Positions 31,870 to 40,744 of a DNA stretch of 64,000 bases are shown piece after piece. Both the position numbers and the translations under genes were made by a program. The DNA lies in the NCBI GenBank assembly GCA_965243185.1, contig OZ251531.1, positions 2,790,001-2,854,000 of the forward strand. Reading direction: 5' to 3'. Position 1 is the stretch's first letter. Every line of letters starts with the position of its first letter. The DNA comes from CBDBCU01 sp965243185 (lineage in GTDB: Bacteria; Chloroflexota; Dehalococcoidia; Lucifugimonadales; UBA3495). The notes beneath the pieces are model-generated. The model was given only the letters and a program-made list of their open reading frames with translations. It did no database searches and was not told the DNA's origin.

Positions 31870-32214
31870 TTGTCGGCGGCGCTGAAAGCCATAGCTTGGA
31901 AACGGGCAATCGTCCTGTTTCCGGTCTGTTTGACGGTTGCCTTGTTTCTATTCGGGGCGCGGCTGGATTTGCCGGCTCTGTCGCCGACGCTCTTGGCGGT
32001 TAATGGGGTGTTGGCCGTGGTGTTGGCGGGAGGGGCCACGGCGATTCTAATTATGGCGGGCTGGGGTTTGAGCCGGCTATGGCGTAAGAGCCTGTCCCGG
32101 GTTACACTGTTTACGTTGAGGCGGGCGACTGAGACCGGCTCCCGTAAGGTTGCAGCTACTGGGATCGGCAGTCGAGACGGTGAACTCATAGTAAGTTTGT
32201 CTGCCGGTATTTAA
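31870..32214 (+). CDS. Small two-helix membrane protein, unknown
   Basis: 114 aa from a TTG start at 31870, five bases after mdh. Residues about 11-31 and 38-64 are hydrophobic (VLFPVCLTVALFLFG; LLAVNGVLAVVLAGGATAIL), followed by a basic tail (RLWRKSLSRVTLFTLRRATE). The ribosome site is weak (AGGAAAG). The composition is convincing for a membrane protein, but no family is recognised. It probably rides on the mdh transcript. Confidence 0.45.
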   Translation: MSAALKAIAWKRAIVLFPVCLTVALFLFGARLDLPALSPTLLAVNGVLAVVLAGGATAILIMAGWGLSRLWRKSLSRVTLFTLRRATETGSRKVAATGIGSRDGELIVSLSAGI

Positions 32215-32268
32215 GATGGTATAACGGGAGGGGCAAAGTTTCTGGTAATTACGGCCACCGGAGAACCC

Positions 32269-32478
32269 TTGGGAATGGTAGAATGCTTTGAGGCATCAGA
32301 AGCATCCTGCCTTTGCACAGTTTTTACCATGCTAAATGAGGATTTCTGGGCGGACTTGGAGTCCAGAAAAAGTAGAGATCCTTCTCCTCCGCTGGGAGTT
32401 GAGTTTGTGGGATATATCCCGCAAAGTTTTCTTGTCGATGTCCAGAGAATTCTCAAGCAATGGGAGGTAAGCAAGTGA
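32269..32478 (+). CDS. Short unknown protein, start uncertain
   Basis: 69 aa if it begins at TTG 32269 (ATG 32275 is also possible). The frame is open back to 32215, and a strong GGGAGGGG lies at 32226-32233, suited to a start near CTG 32242; that longer form would begin LVITATGEPLGMVECF, a plausible first strand. The C-terminus PPLGVEFVGYIPQSFLVDV resembles a compact alpha/beta fold. Its TGA overlaps the GTG of the next gene (GTGA), so the two are coupled. Function unknown. Confidence 0.5.
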   Translation: MGMVECFEASEASCLCTVFTMLNEDFWADLESRKSRDPSPPLGVEFVGYIPQSFLVDVQRILKQWEVSK

Positions 32479-32870
32479 GCTTGGCAGGTAAAGTTGCTGC
32501 GGTTATCAACCGCAGGGAGCTGATTATCAACCGGGGCGCCGATGCCGGCGTACAAGAGGGGATGAAGTTCAAGGTAATGGACCATCTCTTGGAAATTACC
32601 GACCCGGAATCCCGCGAAATCTTGGGGACTTTGGAGCGGGAAAAGGTTCGAGTGAAAATTTCGGAGGTTCATCCCAAGTTTTCCATTGCCATGACCTATG
32701 AAACCTATCAGGTTTCCGAGCCGGCGGTCCTGCCGGGTATGCTCAGCCCTCAGCGCGTTACGAGGGTTCGGACCCTGGAAATGAGCAACGATATTGTTCA
32801 ATCCCCCGATGACCGGGTAGCTTCGGTTCGGGAGGGGGATTTGGTGGTAGAACTGGAAGGCATAGGCTAA
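32475..32870 (+). CDS. Beta-rich small protein, unknown function
   Basis: 131 aa. GTG 32475 is preferred because GGGAGG lies 7 bases upstream and the start overlaps the previous stop as GTGA; an in-frame ATG at 32460 lies inside the ribosome site. Residues 1-75 (GKVAAVINRRELIINRGADA, GVQEGMKFKVM, EILGTLEREKVRVKISEV) read like the small beta-barrel seen at the C-terminus of FlgT-type proteins, with the NxGxxxGVxxG pattern. This likeness is inference. It is coupled to the short gene before it and lies 30 bases before an aminotransferase. Confidence 0.7.
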   Translation: MSLAGKVAAVINRRELIINRGADAGVQEGMKFKVMDHLLEITDPESREILGTLEREKVRVKISEVHPKFSIAMTYETYQVSEPAVLPGMLSPQRVTRVRTLEMSNDIVQSPDDRVASVREGDLVVELEGIG

Positions 32871-32900
32871 TTAATTTTCGCAAGGGGGGAGGGCTGAACT

Positions 32901-34205
32901 ATGGCTGAGCGCAATTTGCGGGAGATGGAACTTCTGGACAAGGCCGCCCGGTTTTTCCCGGCCGGCAGTTCCGGCAACACCAACTTTCCCGAGGCCCTCA
33001 AGTTTCTGGCCCGGGAAGGGCGCGGGTCGCACATCTGGGATGTGAGCGGGAACGAGTATGTGGACTGGCTGATGGGTTCGGGGCCGATGCTGCTGGGCCA
33101 CGCGCACCCGGCGGTGGTGGCCGCGGTTACCGAAGCGGTGGGGCAGGGCAGCACTTTCTTTACGACCAGCGAAAAGGCGGTGCTGCTGGCCGAGGAATTG
33201 GTCAGGGCGGTGCCTTGCGCGGAGCAGGTGCGCTTTACGACCAGCGGCACCGATGCCTGCTTTCAATGTATGCGGGCGGCCCGGGCATATCGGCGGCGGG
33301 ACAAGGTGCTGAAGTTCGAGGGCGGGTATCACGGCACCAGCGACTACGCCTTGATGAGTGTTACTCCGGCTCCGGCAGCGGCCGCCGAGTTCCCCCAAGC
33401 GGTGGCCAATGGCGGCGGCATCCCCGGCGTCATTCAGGAGCTGATGCTGATTGCCCCGTTTAATGACCTGGAAACTACGGCGGCGATTATCAAGGCCCAT
33501 CACGATGAGTTGGCGGCGGTTATCATCGAGCCGTTGCAGCGGATCATCGCGCCCCGGCCGGGGTTTCTGCAAGGGCTGCGGGAGTTGACCGAGCGGTATG
33601 ACCTGCCGCTGATATTCGATGAAGTAGTTACCGGTTTCCGCTTGGCTTACGGCGGGGCGCAGGAGTTTTACGGGGTGACGCCGGACCTGTGCGCGATGGG
33701 CAAGGTGATGGGCGGTGGGTATCCTTTGGCGGCGATAATGGGCAAGGCGGACCTAATGTCGGTTTATGACCAGTCGGCCGCGGCGGCGGATGACTATGTG
33801 AACCAGGTTGGCACCCTGAACGGCAATCCCATCGCCTGCGCCGCCGGTTTGGCGACTTTGGCGGAGTTGCGGCAGGAAGGGTCTTATGACCATATCCGCA
33901 GCGTTGGCGGCCGGGTGCGGCAGGGGTTGGTGGACATTGGCGCGGAGTGTGGGCTGGAAGTGCAGAGCAGTGGGGAGGATGCCATTTTTGACATTTACTT
34001 TACCGACCAGCCGGTGCGGAATTACCGGGATGGCTTGGCGGCGGATGCGGCGATGCTGGCCCGGTTCAATACGGGTATGCTGGAGCGGGGCGTCCTGAAG
34101 GGTTGGCCGCAGAAGTTTTATCCGTCGCTGGCGCATACGGACGGGGATGTGGAGCAGACGCTTAACGCTTTTCGGGAGGTTGCGCCGACGCTTCGCGACG
34201 GTTAG
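32901..34205 (+). CDS. Class III PLP aminotransferase, glutamate-1-semialdehyde aminomutase-like
   Basis: 434 aa. N-terminal FPAGSSGNTNF, the cofactor phosphate segment FTTSGTDACFQCMRAARAY, the PLP-ring Asp in LIFDEVVTGFRL, and the Schiff-base Lys in AMGKVMGGGYPLAAIMG. The layout is close to HemL and to acetylornithine-type enzymes. HemL itself usually has GKIIGGGLPVGAYGG, and no other haem genes are near, so a different aminotransferase of the same subgroup is more likely. GGGGGGAGGG precedes ATG 32901. Confidence 0.88.
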   Translation: MAERNLREMELLDKAARFFPAGSSGNTNFPEALKFLAREGRGSHIWDVSGNEYVDWLMGSGPMLLGHAHPAVVAAVTEAVGQGSTFFTTSEKAVLLAEELVRAVPCAEQVRFTTSGTDACFQCMRAARAYRRRDKVLKFEGGYHGTSDYALMSVTPAPAAAAEFPQAVANGGGIPGVIQELMLIAPFNDLETTAAIIKAHHDELAAVIIEPLQRIIAPRPGFLQGLRELTERYDLPLIFDEVVTGFRLAYGGAQEFYGVTPDLCAMGKVMGGGYPLAAIMGKADLMSVYDQSAAAADDYVNQVGTLNGNPIACAAGLATLAELRQEGSYDHIRSVGGRVRQGLVDIGAECGLEVQSSGEDAIFDIYFTDQPVRNYRDGLAADAAMLARFNTGMLERGVLKGWPQKFYPSLAHTDGDVEQTLNAFREVAPTLRDG

Positions 34206-34234
34206 CGGGGCAAGGGGGGGAAGGTCATTAGGGG

Positions 34235-34267
34235 AAAGCCGGGAGACAATTCGTCTCCCGGCTTTTT
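34235..34267. terminator. Bidirectional terminator
   Basis: AAAGCCGGGAGAC at 34235-34247 and GTCTCCCGGCTTT at 34253-34265 form a 13-base stem, with further T on the plus strand and A-rich sequence for the minus strand. It ends the aminotransferase gene and the convergent deacetylase gene. Confidence 0.85.
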
Positions 34268-34276
34268 GCTGCCCGG

Positions 34277-35029
34277 CTAACTGCGGGGTTCGTTAATCAG
34301 TATCAACTCGACCAGCAGGGCGTGCTGGCAGCCGAAGGTTTGCCCGGATTGGAGGGCGTGGTTGGTAAGATTTTGGAAGGTGTTGGCGGCGGCCGGGCCG
34401 AGGTTGTCGAGGTAGGCTTGGTGTTGGCGCAAGGAGTCCATCCCCTGCTCCCAATAGCCGCTGACATCGATGCCATGGCTGGCGGCGGCCGGGCCTACGC
34501 CCAGAACGGCGGCAAAACGGACGCCGGGCCACGGGGACAAGACTTCGTCGAGCAGTTCCGGGAAAATCCAACGGTTGCCGGCGTCCCGGGCGGCGTCAAG
34601 GGTTGCCAAGCCTACGCTGCGGTGATCAGCCATATTCAGGTGGCCGGAAACAAACTTCAAGTGGTAGTTCAGGGTGATCAGAACTTCGGGGCGATGGCGG
34701 CGGATGGCGCGGCTTAAATCCCGGCGCAGGGGCAATCCGTACTCGATGATGCCGTCGGGGTAGTTCAGGAAGTCGACGGTGGTTACACCGACCACGGCGG
34801 CAGCGTTGATTTCCTCTTGGGCGCGCAACGGACCGACTTGGGCCGGGGGCATAGCGTCAATGCCGGCTTCGCCGCTGGAGACCATCAGGTAGATGACCTC
34901 TTTGCCTTGGGCGGCCCACTTGGCTACGGCACTGGCGCCGCCGTACTCCAGGTCGTCGGGGTGGGCGACGATGGCCAAGGCTTTCTGCCAGTTTTCGGGC
35001 ATTGCCGGTATGGTAGGGGTTTCTTGCAT
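34277..35029 (-). CDS. PIG-L/LmbE family zinc deacetylase
   Basis: 250 aa. The zinc-binding AHPDDLEYGG at about 22-31 and the second metal site HLNMADHRSVG (HxxxDHR) define the LmbE family, which removes acetyl groups from N-acetylglucosaminyl lipids, mycothiol precursors or antibiotics. No signal peptide. The actual substrate is unknown; no mycothiol genes are near. The start ATG 35029 lies 32 bases downstream of the sdhE-type gene end, so it could be the last gene of that operon. Confidence 0.9.
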   Translation of the reverse strand: MQETPTIPAMPENWQKALAIVAHPDDLEYGGASAVAKWAAQGKEVIYLMVSSGEAGIDAMPPAQVGPLRAQEEINAAAVVGVTTVDFLNYPDGIIEYGLPLRRDLSRAIRRHRPEVLITLNYHLKFVSGHLNMADHRSVGLATLDAARDAGNRWIFPELLDEVLSPWPGVRFAAVLGVGPAAASHGIDVSGYWEQGMDSLRQHQAYLDNLGPAAANTFQNLTNHALQSGQTFGCQHALLVELILINEPRS

Positions 35030-35061
35030 TGACGCTCCGGTTTTCGGCGGGGCTGATGGTT

Positions 35062-35946
35062 CTAGCCAGCGGCGCCGACTTTCACGGTCAGGGGTTGGGT
35101 GTTCATAATGTGCTTTTGCAAGCCCAGTTCGCGGGGGGAGATGCCCATGGCCAAGCCAATCAGTTGGGGCAGGTGGAGGATGGGCAAGTCAACTTTGCGG
35201 CGGAGTTGGGCGGCGGCTTTGGGCTGGTAGCCGTCGAGGTTGAGGTGGCACAGGGGGCAGGGCGTTACCATAGCGTCCGCGCCCAGGTCTTTGGCTTCGG
35301 AGGTGTGCTTGCCGACCATAGCCATTGAGTTCTTTTCGTTGATGGTGAGGATGGGAAAGCCACAGCAGCGGGTTTTGCCGGCGAAGTCCACTACCGTTGC
35401 GCCGAGGGTGGCAATCAGGGTTTCCAGAGAGGTTTGCCGTTCCGGGTGTTCCTCGATATCGAGGGCTTCGGTGGGGCGGACGATGTAGCAACCGTAGAAA
35501 GGAGCCATCCGGATGCCGTTGAGGGGGCGGGTAACCAAGGCGAGGAGTTTGTCCAGACCGACATCCTCGATAAGGATCCAGAGGAGATGTTTGGGTTCGG
35601 CGGTGCCCTTGTATTCCAAGCCTTCCTCGGCCAAGTGGGAGTTGATTTGCGCCAGGTACTCCGGGTCGCGGCGCATCCGGAGGTTGGCTTGGCCCATTAC
35701 GCCCTGGCAGGTGCTGCAAATGGTGAGGATGGGCAAGCCCATTTGCTCGGCTTTGGCGAAGTTGCGGGCGTTCAGGACATCGCCAAAGAGCTGATTTTTC
35801 TCCTGCAAGACGCCGGCGCCGGTGCAAGTCCAAGCAGGGATCTCATCGAGTTCGATGCCCAACTTCTGGCAGATGAGGCGGGCCGCCGGGTAGAGTTCCG
35901 GGGCCGCGCCCTGGGATACACAGCCGGGAAAGAAAGCGTACTTCAA
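35062..35946 (-). CDS. sdhE: Succinate dehydrogenase CCG-domain subunit (SdhE type)
   Basis: 294 aa with two cysteine-rich CCG-type repeats, as in heterodisulfide reductase HdrB and the membrane-associated SdhE of archaeal and epsilonproteobacterial SDH. First half: FFPGC, CTGAG, CSTCQG; second half: FYGCYIVRP, TRCCGFPI, CPLCHLNLD. The first CCG is degenerate (CTG). It should bind an unusual [4Fe-4S] cluster and pass electrons from SdhB to quinone or a thiol, in place of the SdhC/D haem anchor. It lies 48 bases after sdhB. Confidence 0.88.
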   Translation of the reverse strand: MKYAFFPGCVSQGAAPELYPAARLICQKLGIELDEIPAWTCTGAGVLQEKNQLFGDVLNARNFAKAEQMGLPILTICSTCQGVMGQANLRMRRDPEYLAQINSHLAEEGLEYKGTAEPKHLLWILIEDVGLDKLLALVTRPLNGIRMAPFYGCYIVRPTEALDIEEHPERQTSLETLIATLGATVVDFAGKTRCCGFPILTINEKNSMAMVGKHTSEAKDLGADAMVTPCPLCHLNLDGYQPKAAAQLRRKVDLPILHLPQLIGLAMGISPRELGLQKHIMNTQPLTVKVGAAG

Positions 35947-35994
35947 GCTAATCCTCCAGGGTGATGGCGGGTTATGCGGGGGACGGGAAAGGGC

Positions 35995-36957
35995 CTAGCC
36001 TTCCAGTTTATGGAAAAGGCGGCGGACATTTTCCACATTTTCGATATTTTTGTGAAAGAGGGGCGGCATTTTGCCGTGGGTGAAGGCGCGCCAGCCGACC
36101 GGGGCGTAGCTGAGCATTGCGCCAATGTTGGTGATGCCGCCAACGGATTTGATGGGCAAGCGCAGTTCGTCGAGGCGGCCGCTGTGGCCGACGGAGTCGG
36201 TAAAGGCGGTGGTGTGGCGCGCACCGTTGTTGTTGGTAAAACCGGCGTTCACGGCTTGCTCGCGCAAAGCCATAATGCGGTCCATGGGGGCAACGCCCTT
36301 GGGGCAAGCCTGGACGCATTCGTTGCAGCGGGTACAGTCCCAAATGCCGGTGGCTTCGCTCAATTGCCGCAACCGTTCCTGGGATACGCCGTTTTCGTCA
36401 CCGTCCCGGGGGTCGGCGGTGAAACGGTAGGCTTTAGCCAGGGCGGCCGGGCCGAGGAAGGTGGGGTCAACTTCCAGGACGGTGCAGTCGGAGACGCAAG
36501 CGCCGCACATAATGCAGGCGGTAACGCCGGAGAGGTGGAGCATCGATTCGTTGGAGGCGATGTATTCCCCCTCGGGTTCGGGGCCTTGGGGTTGGAGATA
36601 GGGTGCGACAGCGCGGATTTTCTGCCAGAAGGGGTCGAAGTCGACGGTGAGGTCTTTGACCACCGGCATAACGCCGGCCGGCTCGACGACTACGGAATCG
36701 TTGGCGTCAAGGACGCGGGAAAGGGGGGTTTTGCAGGCGAGGCCGGCGTGGCCGTTAATCCGCATAGCGCAGGAGCCGCAGATGGCGCTGCGGCAGGAGC
36801 AGCGGAGGGTCAGGGTGCCGTCCTGTTCCTCGCGAATCTGGATCAGGGCGTCGAGGACGGTGGCGTTGTCGGGCAGGGAAACGGCGTATTCCTGCCAGTA
36901 GCTTTCGGGCTGTTGGGCTTCCGGGTCGAAGCGCCGGACTTTTACAGTGACATCCAT
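35995..36957 (-). CDS. sdhB: Succinate dehydrogenase iron-sulfur subunit
   Basis: 320 aa, longer than typical SdhB (about 240). The [2Fe-2S] site is CSCRSAICGSC at 53-63 with Cys75. The C-terminal ferredoxin-like part has CIMCGACVSDC and CTRCNECVQACPKG for the 3Fe-4S and 4Fe-4S clusters. The final 80 residues (SGRLDELRLPIKSVGG...) are an extension found in CCG-type SDH. It carries electrons from SdhA to SdhE. The start overlaps closely with sdhA (4-base gap). Confidence 0.95.
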   Translation of the reverse strand: MDVTVKVRRFDPEAQQPESYWQEYAVSLPDNATVLDALIQIREEQDGTLTLRCSCRSAICGSCAMRINGHAGLACKTPLSRVLDANDSVVVEPAGVMPVVKDLTVDFDPFWQKIRAVAPYLQPQGPEPEGEYIASNESMLHLSGVTACIMCGACVSDCTVLEVDPTFLGPAALAKAYRFTADPRDGDENGVSQERLRQLSEATGIWDCTRCNECVQACPKGVAPMDRIMALREQAVNAGFTNNNGARHTTAFTDSVGHSGRLDELRLPIKSVGGITNIGAMLSYAPVGWRAFTHGKMPPLFHKNIENVENVRRLFHKLEG

Positions 36958-36961
36958 AGGG

Positions 36962-38641
36962 CTAATACTTCCTCACTTCGGGAGTCCACTTGGTGATGGT
37001 GACCGGCAGATAGGAGACTTCGGGGCCGACTTCGCCTTTTTTGGCGACGATGTGTTTGAGCCAGTTGGCATCGTCCCGTTCCGGGTAGTCGGTGCGGGCT
37101 TGGGCGCCGCGGCTTTCCTTGCGATCGAGGGCGCTGACGGCGATAGTTTCGGCGACATCGAGCATATAGCCCAACTCGAGGGCAAAGACCAGGTCGGTGT
37201 TAAAGACCCGGTTTTTGTTATGCACGGGGACTTGGGCGTAGCGGTCGCGCATTTCGCCGAGGTCGCGGATGGCTTCCTCGATGGTCTGGTGGTCACGATA
37301 GACGGCGACATTCCGCACCATGGATTCGCCCATACCGAGGCGGATGCTGCCCCAACGGTCGCCGTTGTCGGGGCGGTTCAGCATTTCCTGGATGCGCTGT
37401 TCCTCTTTGCGGACGGCGGCGGCGGCGTCGAAGGGGATGAAGTCGATGTCGCGGCTGGCGGCGGCGGCGTGGTTGCCGGAACGCTCGCCGAAAACGATGG
37501 TATCCAGCAGGGAATTGGCCCCGAGACGGTTGCCGCCGTGGACGCTGACATTGGCGCATTCGCCGGCGGCATAGACGCCGGGAATAGTGGTCTGGCCGTC
37601 GATGTCGGTTTTGATGCCGCCCATAATGTAGTGCATTCCGGGGCGAATCGGCACCGGTTCGCGCACCATATCGACGCCGGCCAAGTCAATGCCGATTTCG
37701 CGAATCTGGCTGAGCTTTTCGGTAATCAGGGCTGCCCCCAGATGGGTACAGTCGAGAAAGACGCAGCCGTTGACGCCGTTGCCGGCGTTGATTTCGGTTT
37801 GCTCGGCGCGGGAGACGACATCGCGGGAGGCCAGTTCCATCATATTGGGGGCGTACTTTTCCATAAAGCGGTTGCCGTCTTTGTCCCGGAGGTAAGCGCC
37901 TTCGCCGCGGGCGGCTTCGGAGAGGAGGACGCCGCTGCCGGCCAAGGTAGTGGGATGGTACTGCACCATTTCCATATCCATCAAGCCGGCGCCGGCGTTG
38001 TAAGCCAGAGCCATACCGTCGCCGGTAACGATAAGGGCGTTGGTGGAGGGTTCAAAGAGCCGGCCGCAGCCGCCGGTGCAGAAAATGATGGTTTTGGCGC
38101 GGATGGCGTGGATTTGGCCGGTGCGGATTTCGAGGGCCATTACGCCGGCTACCTGCCCGTCCTCCATAATGAGGGAGGTAACGAACCATTCCTCGTAGCT
38201 GCGGACGCCGGATTTAATCAGCTGCTCGAACATTACATGGAGCAGGGCTTGGCCGGTGAAATCGCCAACAAAGAAGGTGCGGGCGCGGCGCTGGCCGCCG
38301 AAAGCCCGGGTGCCGAGTTTGCCCTCGTCGTCCCGGTTAAAGGTAACGCCCATGTGTTCCATATCGATGAGGGCTTTGCCGGCGGAGCGGCACATAACCT
38401 CGATGGCGTCCTGGTCGCCGAGGAAGTCGCTGCCTTTGATGGTGTCGTAGGCGTGGTCCTCCCAATCGTCGCCGCGGTCGAGGAGGGCGGCGTTGATGCC
38501 GCCTTGGGCGGCGTTGGAGTGGCTGCGTACCGGATGAACTTTGCTGATTATGGCGGTGTTGGCGCCGTTGGCCCGGGCGGCGATGGCCGCGCGCATACCG
38601 GCCAAGCCGGCACCGATTACCAGAACATCATGCTCCAGCAT
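36962..38641 (-). CDS. sdhA: Succinate dehydrogenase flavoprotein subunit
   Basis: 559 aa. FAD-binding VIGAGLAGMRAAI at the N-terminus, the covalent-FAD His in VRSHSNAAQGGINAAL, the substrate loop HPTTLAGSGVLLSEAARGEG, and RLGANSLLDTIVFGERSG near the C-terminus. Oxidises succinate to fumarate (or the reverse). AGGAGAAAAG precedes ATG 38641. First gene of the sdhA-sdhB-sdhE operon. No sdhC or sdhD is present nearby. Confidence 0.96.
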   Translation of the reverse strand: MLEHDVLVIGAGLAGMRAAIAARANGANTAIISKVHPVRSHSNAAQGGINAALLDRGDDWEDHAYDTIKGSDFLGDQDAIEVMCRSAGKALIDMEHMGVTFNRDDEGKLGTRAFGGQRRARTFFVGDFTGQALLHVMFEQLIKSGVRSYEEWFVTSLIMEDGQVAGVMALEIRTGQIHAIRAKTIIFCTGGCGRLFEPSTNALIVTGDGMALAYNAGAGLMDMEMVQYHPTTLAGSGVLLSEAARGEGAYLRDKDGNRFMEKYAPNMMELASRDVVSRAEQTEINAGNGVNGCVFLDCTHLGAALITEKLSQIREIGIDLAGVDMVREPVPIRPGMHYIMGGIKTDIDGQTTIPGVYAAGECANVSVHGGNRLGANSLLDTIVFGERSGNHAAAASRDIDFIPFDAAAAVRKEEQRIQEMLNRPDNGDRWGSIRLGMGESMVRNVAVYRDHQTIEEAIRDLGEMRDRYAQVPVHNKNRVFNTDLVFALELGYMLDVAETIAVSALDRKESRGAQARTDYPERDDANWLKHIVAKKGEVGPEVSYLPVTITKWTPEVRKY

Positions 38642-38732
38642 ACCCTTTTACTTTTCTCCTGAAGGGCCGGCTTGTGGGGGGACGCCGGCCGATTTTTACG
38701 GGGGATATTATAGTATCCCGGCGAGGATGCGG

Positions 38733-39308
38733 CTACTGCTCTCCGGCGGCGATAATTTGCATTGCCAGCAAGAGGGCGGCGATGCTTTTGGCATCCCGGA
38801 TTTCGCCCCGGTCGATGAGGTCGAGGGTAGCAGACAGGGGGACGCGCCGGGTTTCGACGATTTCATCGTAGTCCTGGCTCATGGGGTCGGGACTGAGTTG
38901 GGTTGCCAAGTAAGCGTACATATACTCATCGCACCAACCGGGCGCCAGATAGTAGCCGGCCAAGGGGCGCAATTGGCCGGCGGTGTGGCCGATTTCCTCG
39001 CGGAGTTCGCGGAGGGCGGCGGCTTCCGGTTCCTCGCCTTCCTCGATGCCGCCGGCGGGGACTTCCAGCAGCGCCGCCGCCACGGACTTGCGGTACTGGC
39101 GTACCAGCACTACATTGCCGGCTGCGTCCAAAGGCACCATACACACCGAGTCGCAGTGTTCGACGATTTCCCGGGTGGTCAGGCGGCCGTTGGGCATCCG
39201 CACTTCATCCCGGCGGACGCTGAGCAGCTTGCCCTGATAAATGGGCGTAGAGGCGAGGGTTACTTCGGTCAAGTCGGCGGCCGGTTGGGCGGGCGTTTGG
39301 TCACTCAC
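38733..39308 (-). CDS. NUDIX hydrolase, ADP-ribose pyrophosphatase-like
   Basis: 191 aa. The NUDIX box lies at about 86-108 (GGIEEGEEPEAAA then LRELREEIG). The preceding VVLVRQYRKSVAAALLEVPAG and the following AGYYLAPGWCDEYMYAYLA are typical of the ADP-ribose pyrophosphatase (NudF) subgroup. It hydrolyses ADP-ribose or related sugars. It lies 30 bases after an NAD kinase gene, so both may form an NAD-related unit. Confidence 0.92.
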   Translation of the reverse strand: MSDQTPAQPAADLTEVTLASTPIYQGKLLSVRRDEVRMPNGRLTTREIVEHCDSVCMVPLDAAGNVVLVRQYRKSVAAALLEVPAGGIEEGEEPEAAALRELREEIGHTAGQLRPLAGYYLAPGWCDEYMYAYLATQLSPDPMSQDYDEIVETRRVPLSATLDLIDRGEIRDAKSIAALLLAMQIIAAGEQ

Positions 39309-39338
39309 GATGGCGATTCCTTAAAGGCCGGGTGGGGA

Positions 39339-40229
39339 TTATTGGCCGCGGATGCTGAAGCCGAGGCGGCGGGTTAGGGTGGCATAGAAATGGCTGGGCG
39401 GGTTAGCGCGGAGAAAGCGGGCTTTCAAGGGGCTTTGTTCCACTTCCACCCGGTCGCCCGGTTCCAGGGTCAGGTCAAGGTAGCCGTCGACGCTCAACAC
39501 GGCGTCTTGCGCGCCTTCCAGGTAGAAGCAGACTTTGGCGGTGGCGGACAACACCAGGGCGGCGGTCATTCCGACATGGGCGGCGACCGGTTTCAGCACC
39601 AGGCTGTCGGAAAGGGGGTCTAGGATGGGGCCGCCGGCGGCGAGGCTGTAGCCGGTGCTGCCGGTGGCGGTAGCCAGGATGATGCCATCGGAGCGGAGGG
39701 AGGCCAGTTCGGCCCCGTCCACGGTGGTGCGGATGGTAACGACGCGGGAGACATTGCTGCGGGATAAGACTACATCGTTGAGGGCGTGAAAGGGGCCGGC
39801 GACGGTTTCGTCGGACGCTGCGCCGCCGTTGCTGCGGCCGCGGAGGATGCGGGCTTGGAGCATATTGTGGGCGTCCAGCCGCATATCGCCGGAGTAGTAG
39901 CGGGGGAGCTTTTCGAGGGCGTCGTGAACCTGCAACTCGGTCATAAAACCGAGGCGGCCCATATTGATGCCGACGAGGGGGACTTGGCAGGGGGCGGTGA
40001 CCCGCACGGCCCGAAGCATAGTGCCATCGCCGCCGGCGGTTATGACCAGGTCGGTGTCGGCTACTCGTTCCCGGAGGCTTTCCGGGTTTTCCGCCGGGGA
40101 AATCCAACTACGCTGTTCGAGGGACAACTCGTTGACGATGGCGGTGCTCAAATCCAAAGCCTCGGGGATGCTGGCGTTGTAGATGATGCCGACGGTTTTT
40201 ATCGGAGTGGTCAAGCTGGATGACCCCAT
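39339..40229 (-). CDS. nadK: NAD kinase
   Basis: 296 aa from ATG 40229; an ATG at 40277 would add 16 residues but neither has a clear ribosome site. The GGDGT motif (VITAGGDGTMLRA), NMGRLGFMTE, ALNDVVLSR, and DGIILATATGSTGYSLAAGGPIL are the defining NAD-binding segments. It makes NADP, which the NADP-dependent IDH in this window would use. It is upstream of the NUDIX gene on the same strand. Confidence 0.94.
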   Translation of the reverse strand: MGSSSLTTPIKTVGIIYNASIPEALDLSTAIVNELSLEQRSWISPAENPESLRERVADTDLVITAGGDGTMLRAVRVTAPCQVPLVGINMGRLGFMTELQVHDALEKLPRYYSGDMRLDAHNMLQARILRGRSNGGAASDETVAGPFHALNDVVLSRSNVSRVVTIRTTVDGAELASLRSDGIILATATGSTGYSLAAGGPILDPLSDSLVLKPVAAHVGMTAALVLSATAKVCFYLEGAQDAVLSVDGYLDLTLEPGDRVEVEQSPLKARFLRANPPSHFYATLTRRLGFSIRGQ

Positions 40230-40399
40230 AGGGCAGAGTTTTGAGTCCACCGGGGTTTGGGAAAGGCAGTCTAGCATTGGGGGAGGGGTGGTGTCAAATA
40301 TATTGACGCTACCTTGACTAATGCTTTAGACTAAATCTATCATCCTATTGCCAGTCCCCTATTTCAATTCAGGGATTTACGGTCAAAGGAAAAGGCGCA

Positions 40400-40744
40400 A
40401 TGCAGAAACCGGCGGATGGACATAACCCGATTTTCCACTACGATTACCTCCGCACTTCCTTTGTGGAAGGGTTGGCGTCTATTCTGGACTTGGGCGGCAC
40501 TCTGACCCGGAATGACGCCGAAACCGTTGCCGCCCGCTGGTCCGACCACTTGGTTAAACAAGGGTTGCTGTCCCCAGACCTCTTGCGGAACGGTCGGCTT
40601 GTTGCTGCACCCGGCGAGGTGAAGGCGGATGGGGGAACGCTGCAAAACTACTGGCTGACCGTAGGCCGGTATGTTCAGGATGCTATGGGCGAGGGTCGGG
40701 TTATCACTTATCCTAGCCCTCTTTCCATTACCGAGGTTGAATGA
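40400..40744 (+). CDS. Unknown protein, partner of the DUF2335 gene
   Basis: 114 aa. AAGGAAAAGG precedes ATG 40400. No membrane segment and no Cys cluster. The N-terminal 60 residues (FHYDYLRTSFVEGLASILDLGG) are helical. The stop overlaps the next start as ATGA, so the two products are made together. No family recognised. Confidence 0.65.
   Translation: MQKPADGHNPIFHYDYLRTSFVEGLASILDLGGTLTRNDAETVAARWSDHLVKQGLLSPDLLRNGRLVAAPGEVKADGGTLQNYWLTVGRYVQDAMGEGRVITYPSPLSITEVE

Noticed and set aside
32901..34205. Naming the class III aminotransferase hemL
   Set aside because: The Lys loop and lack of neighbouring haem genes do not single out glutamate-1-semialdehyde aminomutase from related enzymes.
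36947..38662. A 571-codon plus-strand frame over sdhA
   Set aside because: Its Gly/Val/Ala/Asp-rich sequence is the typical antisense shadow of a GC-rich gene; sdhA is certain.
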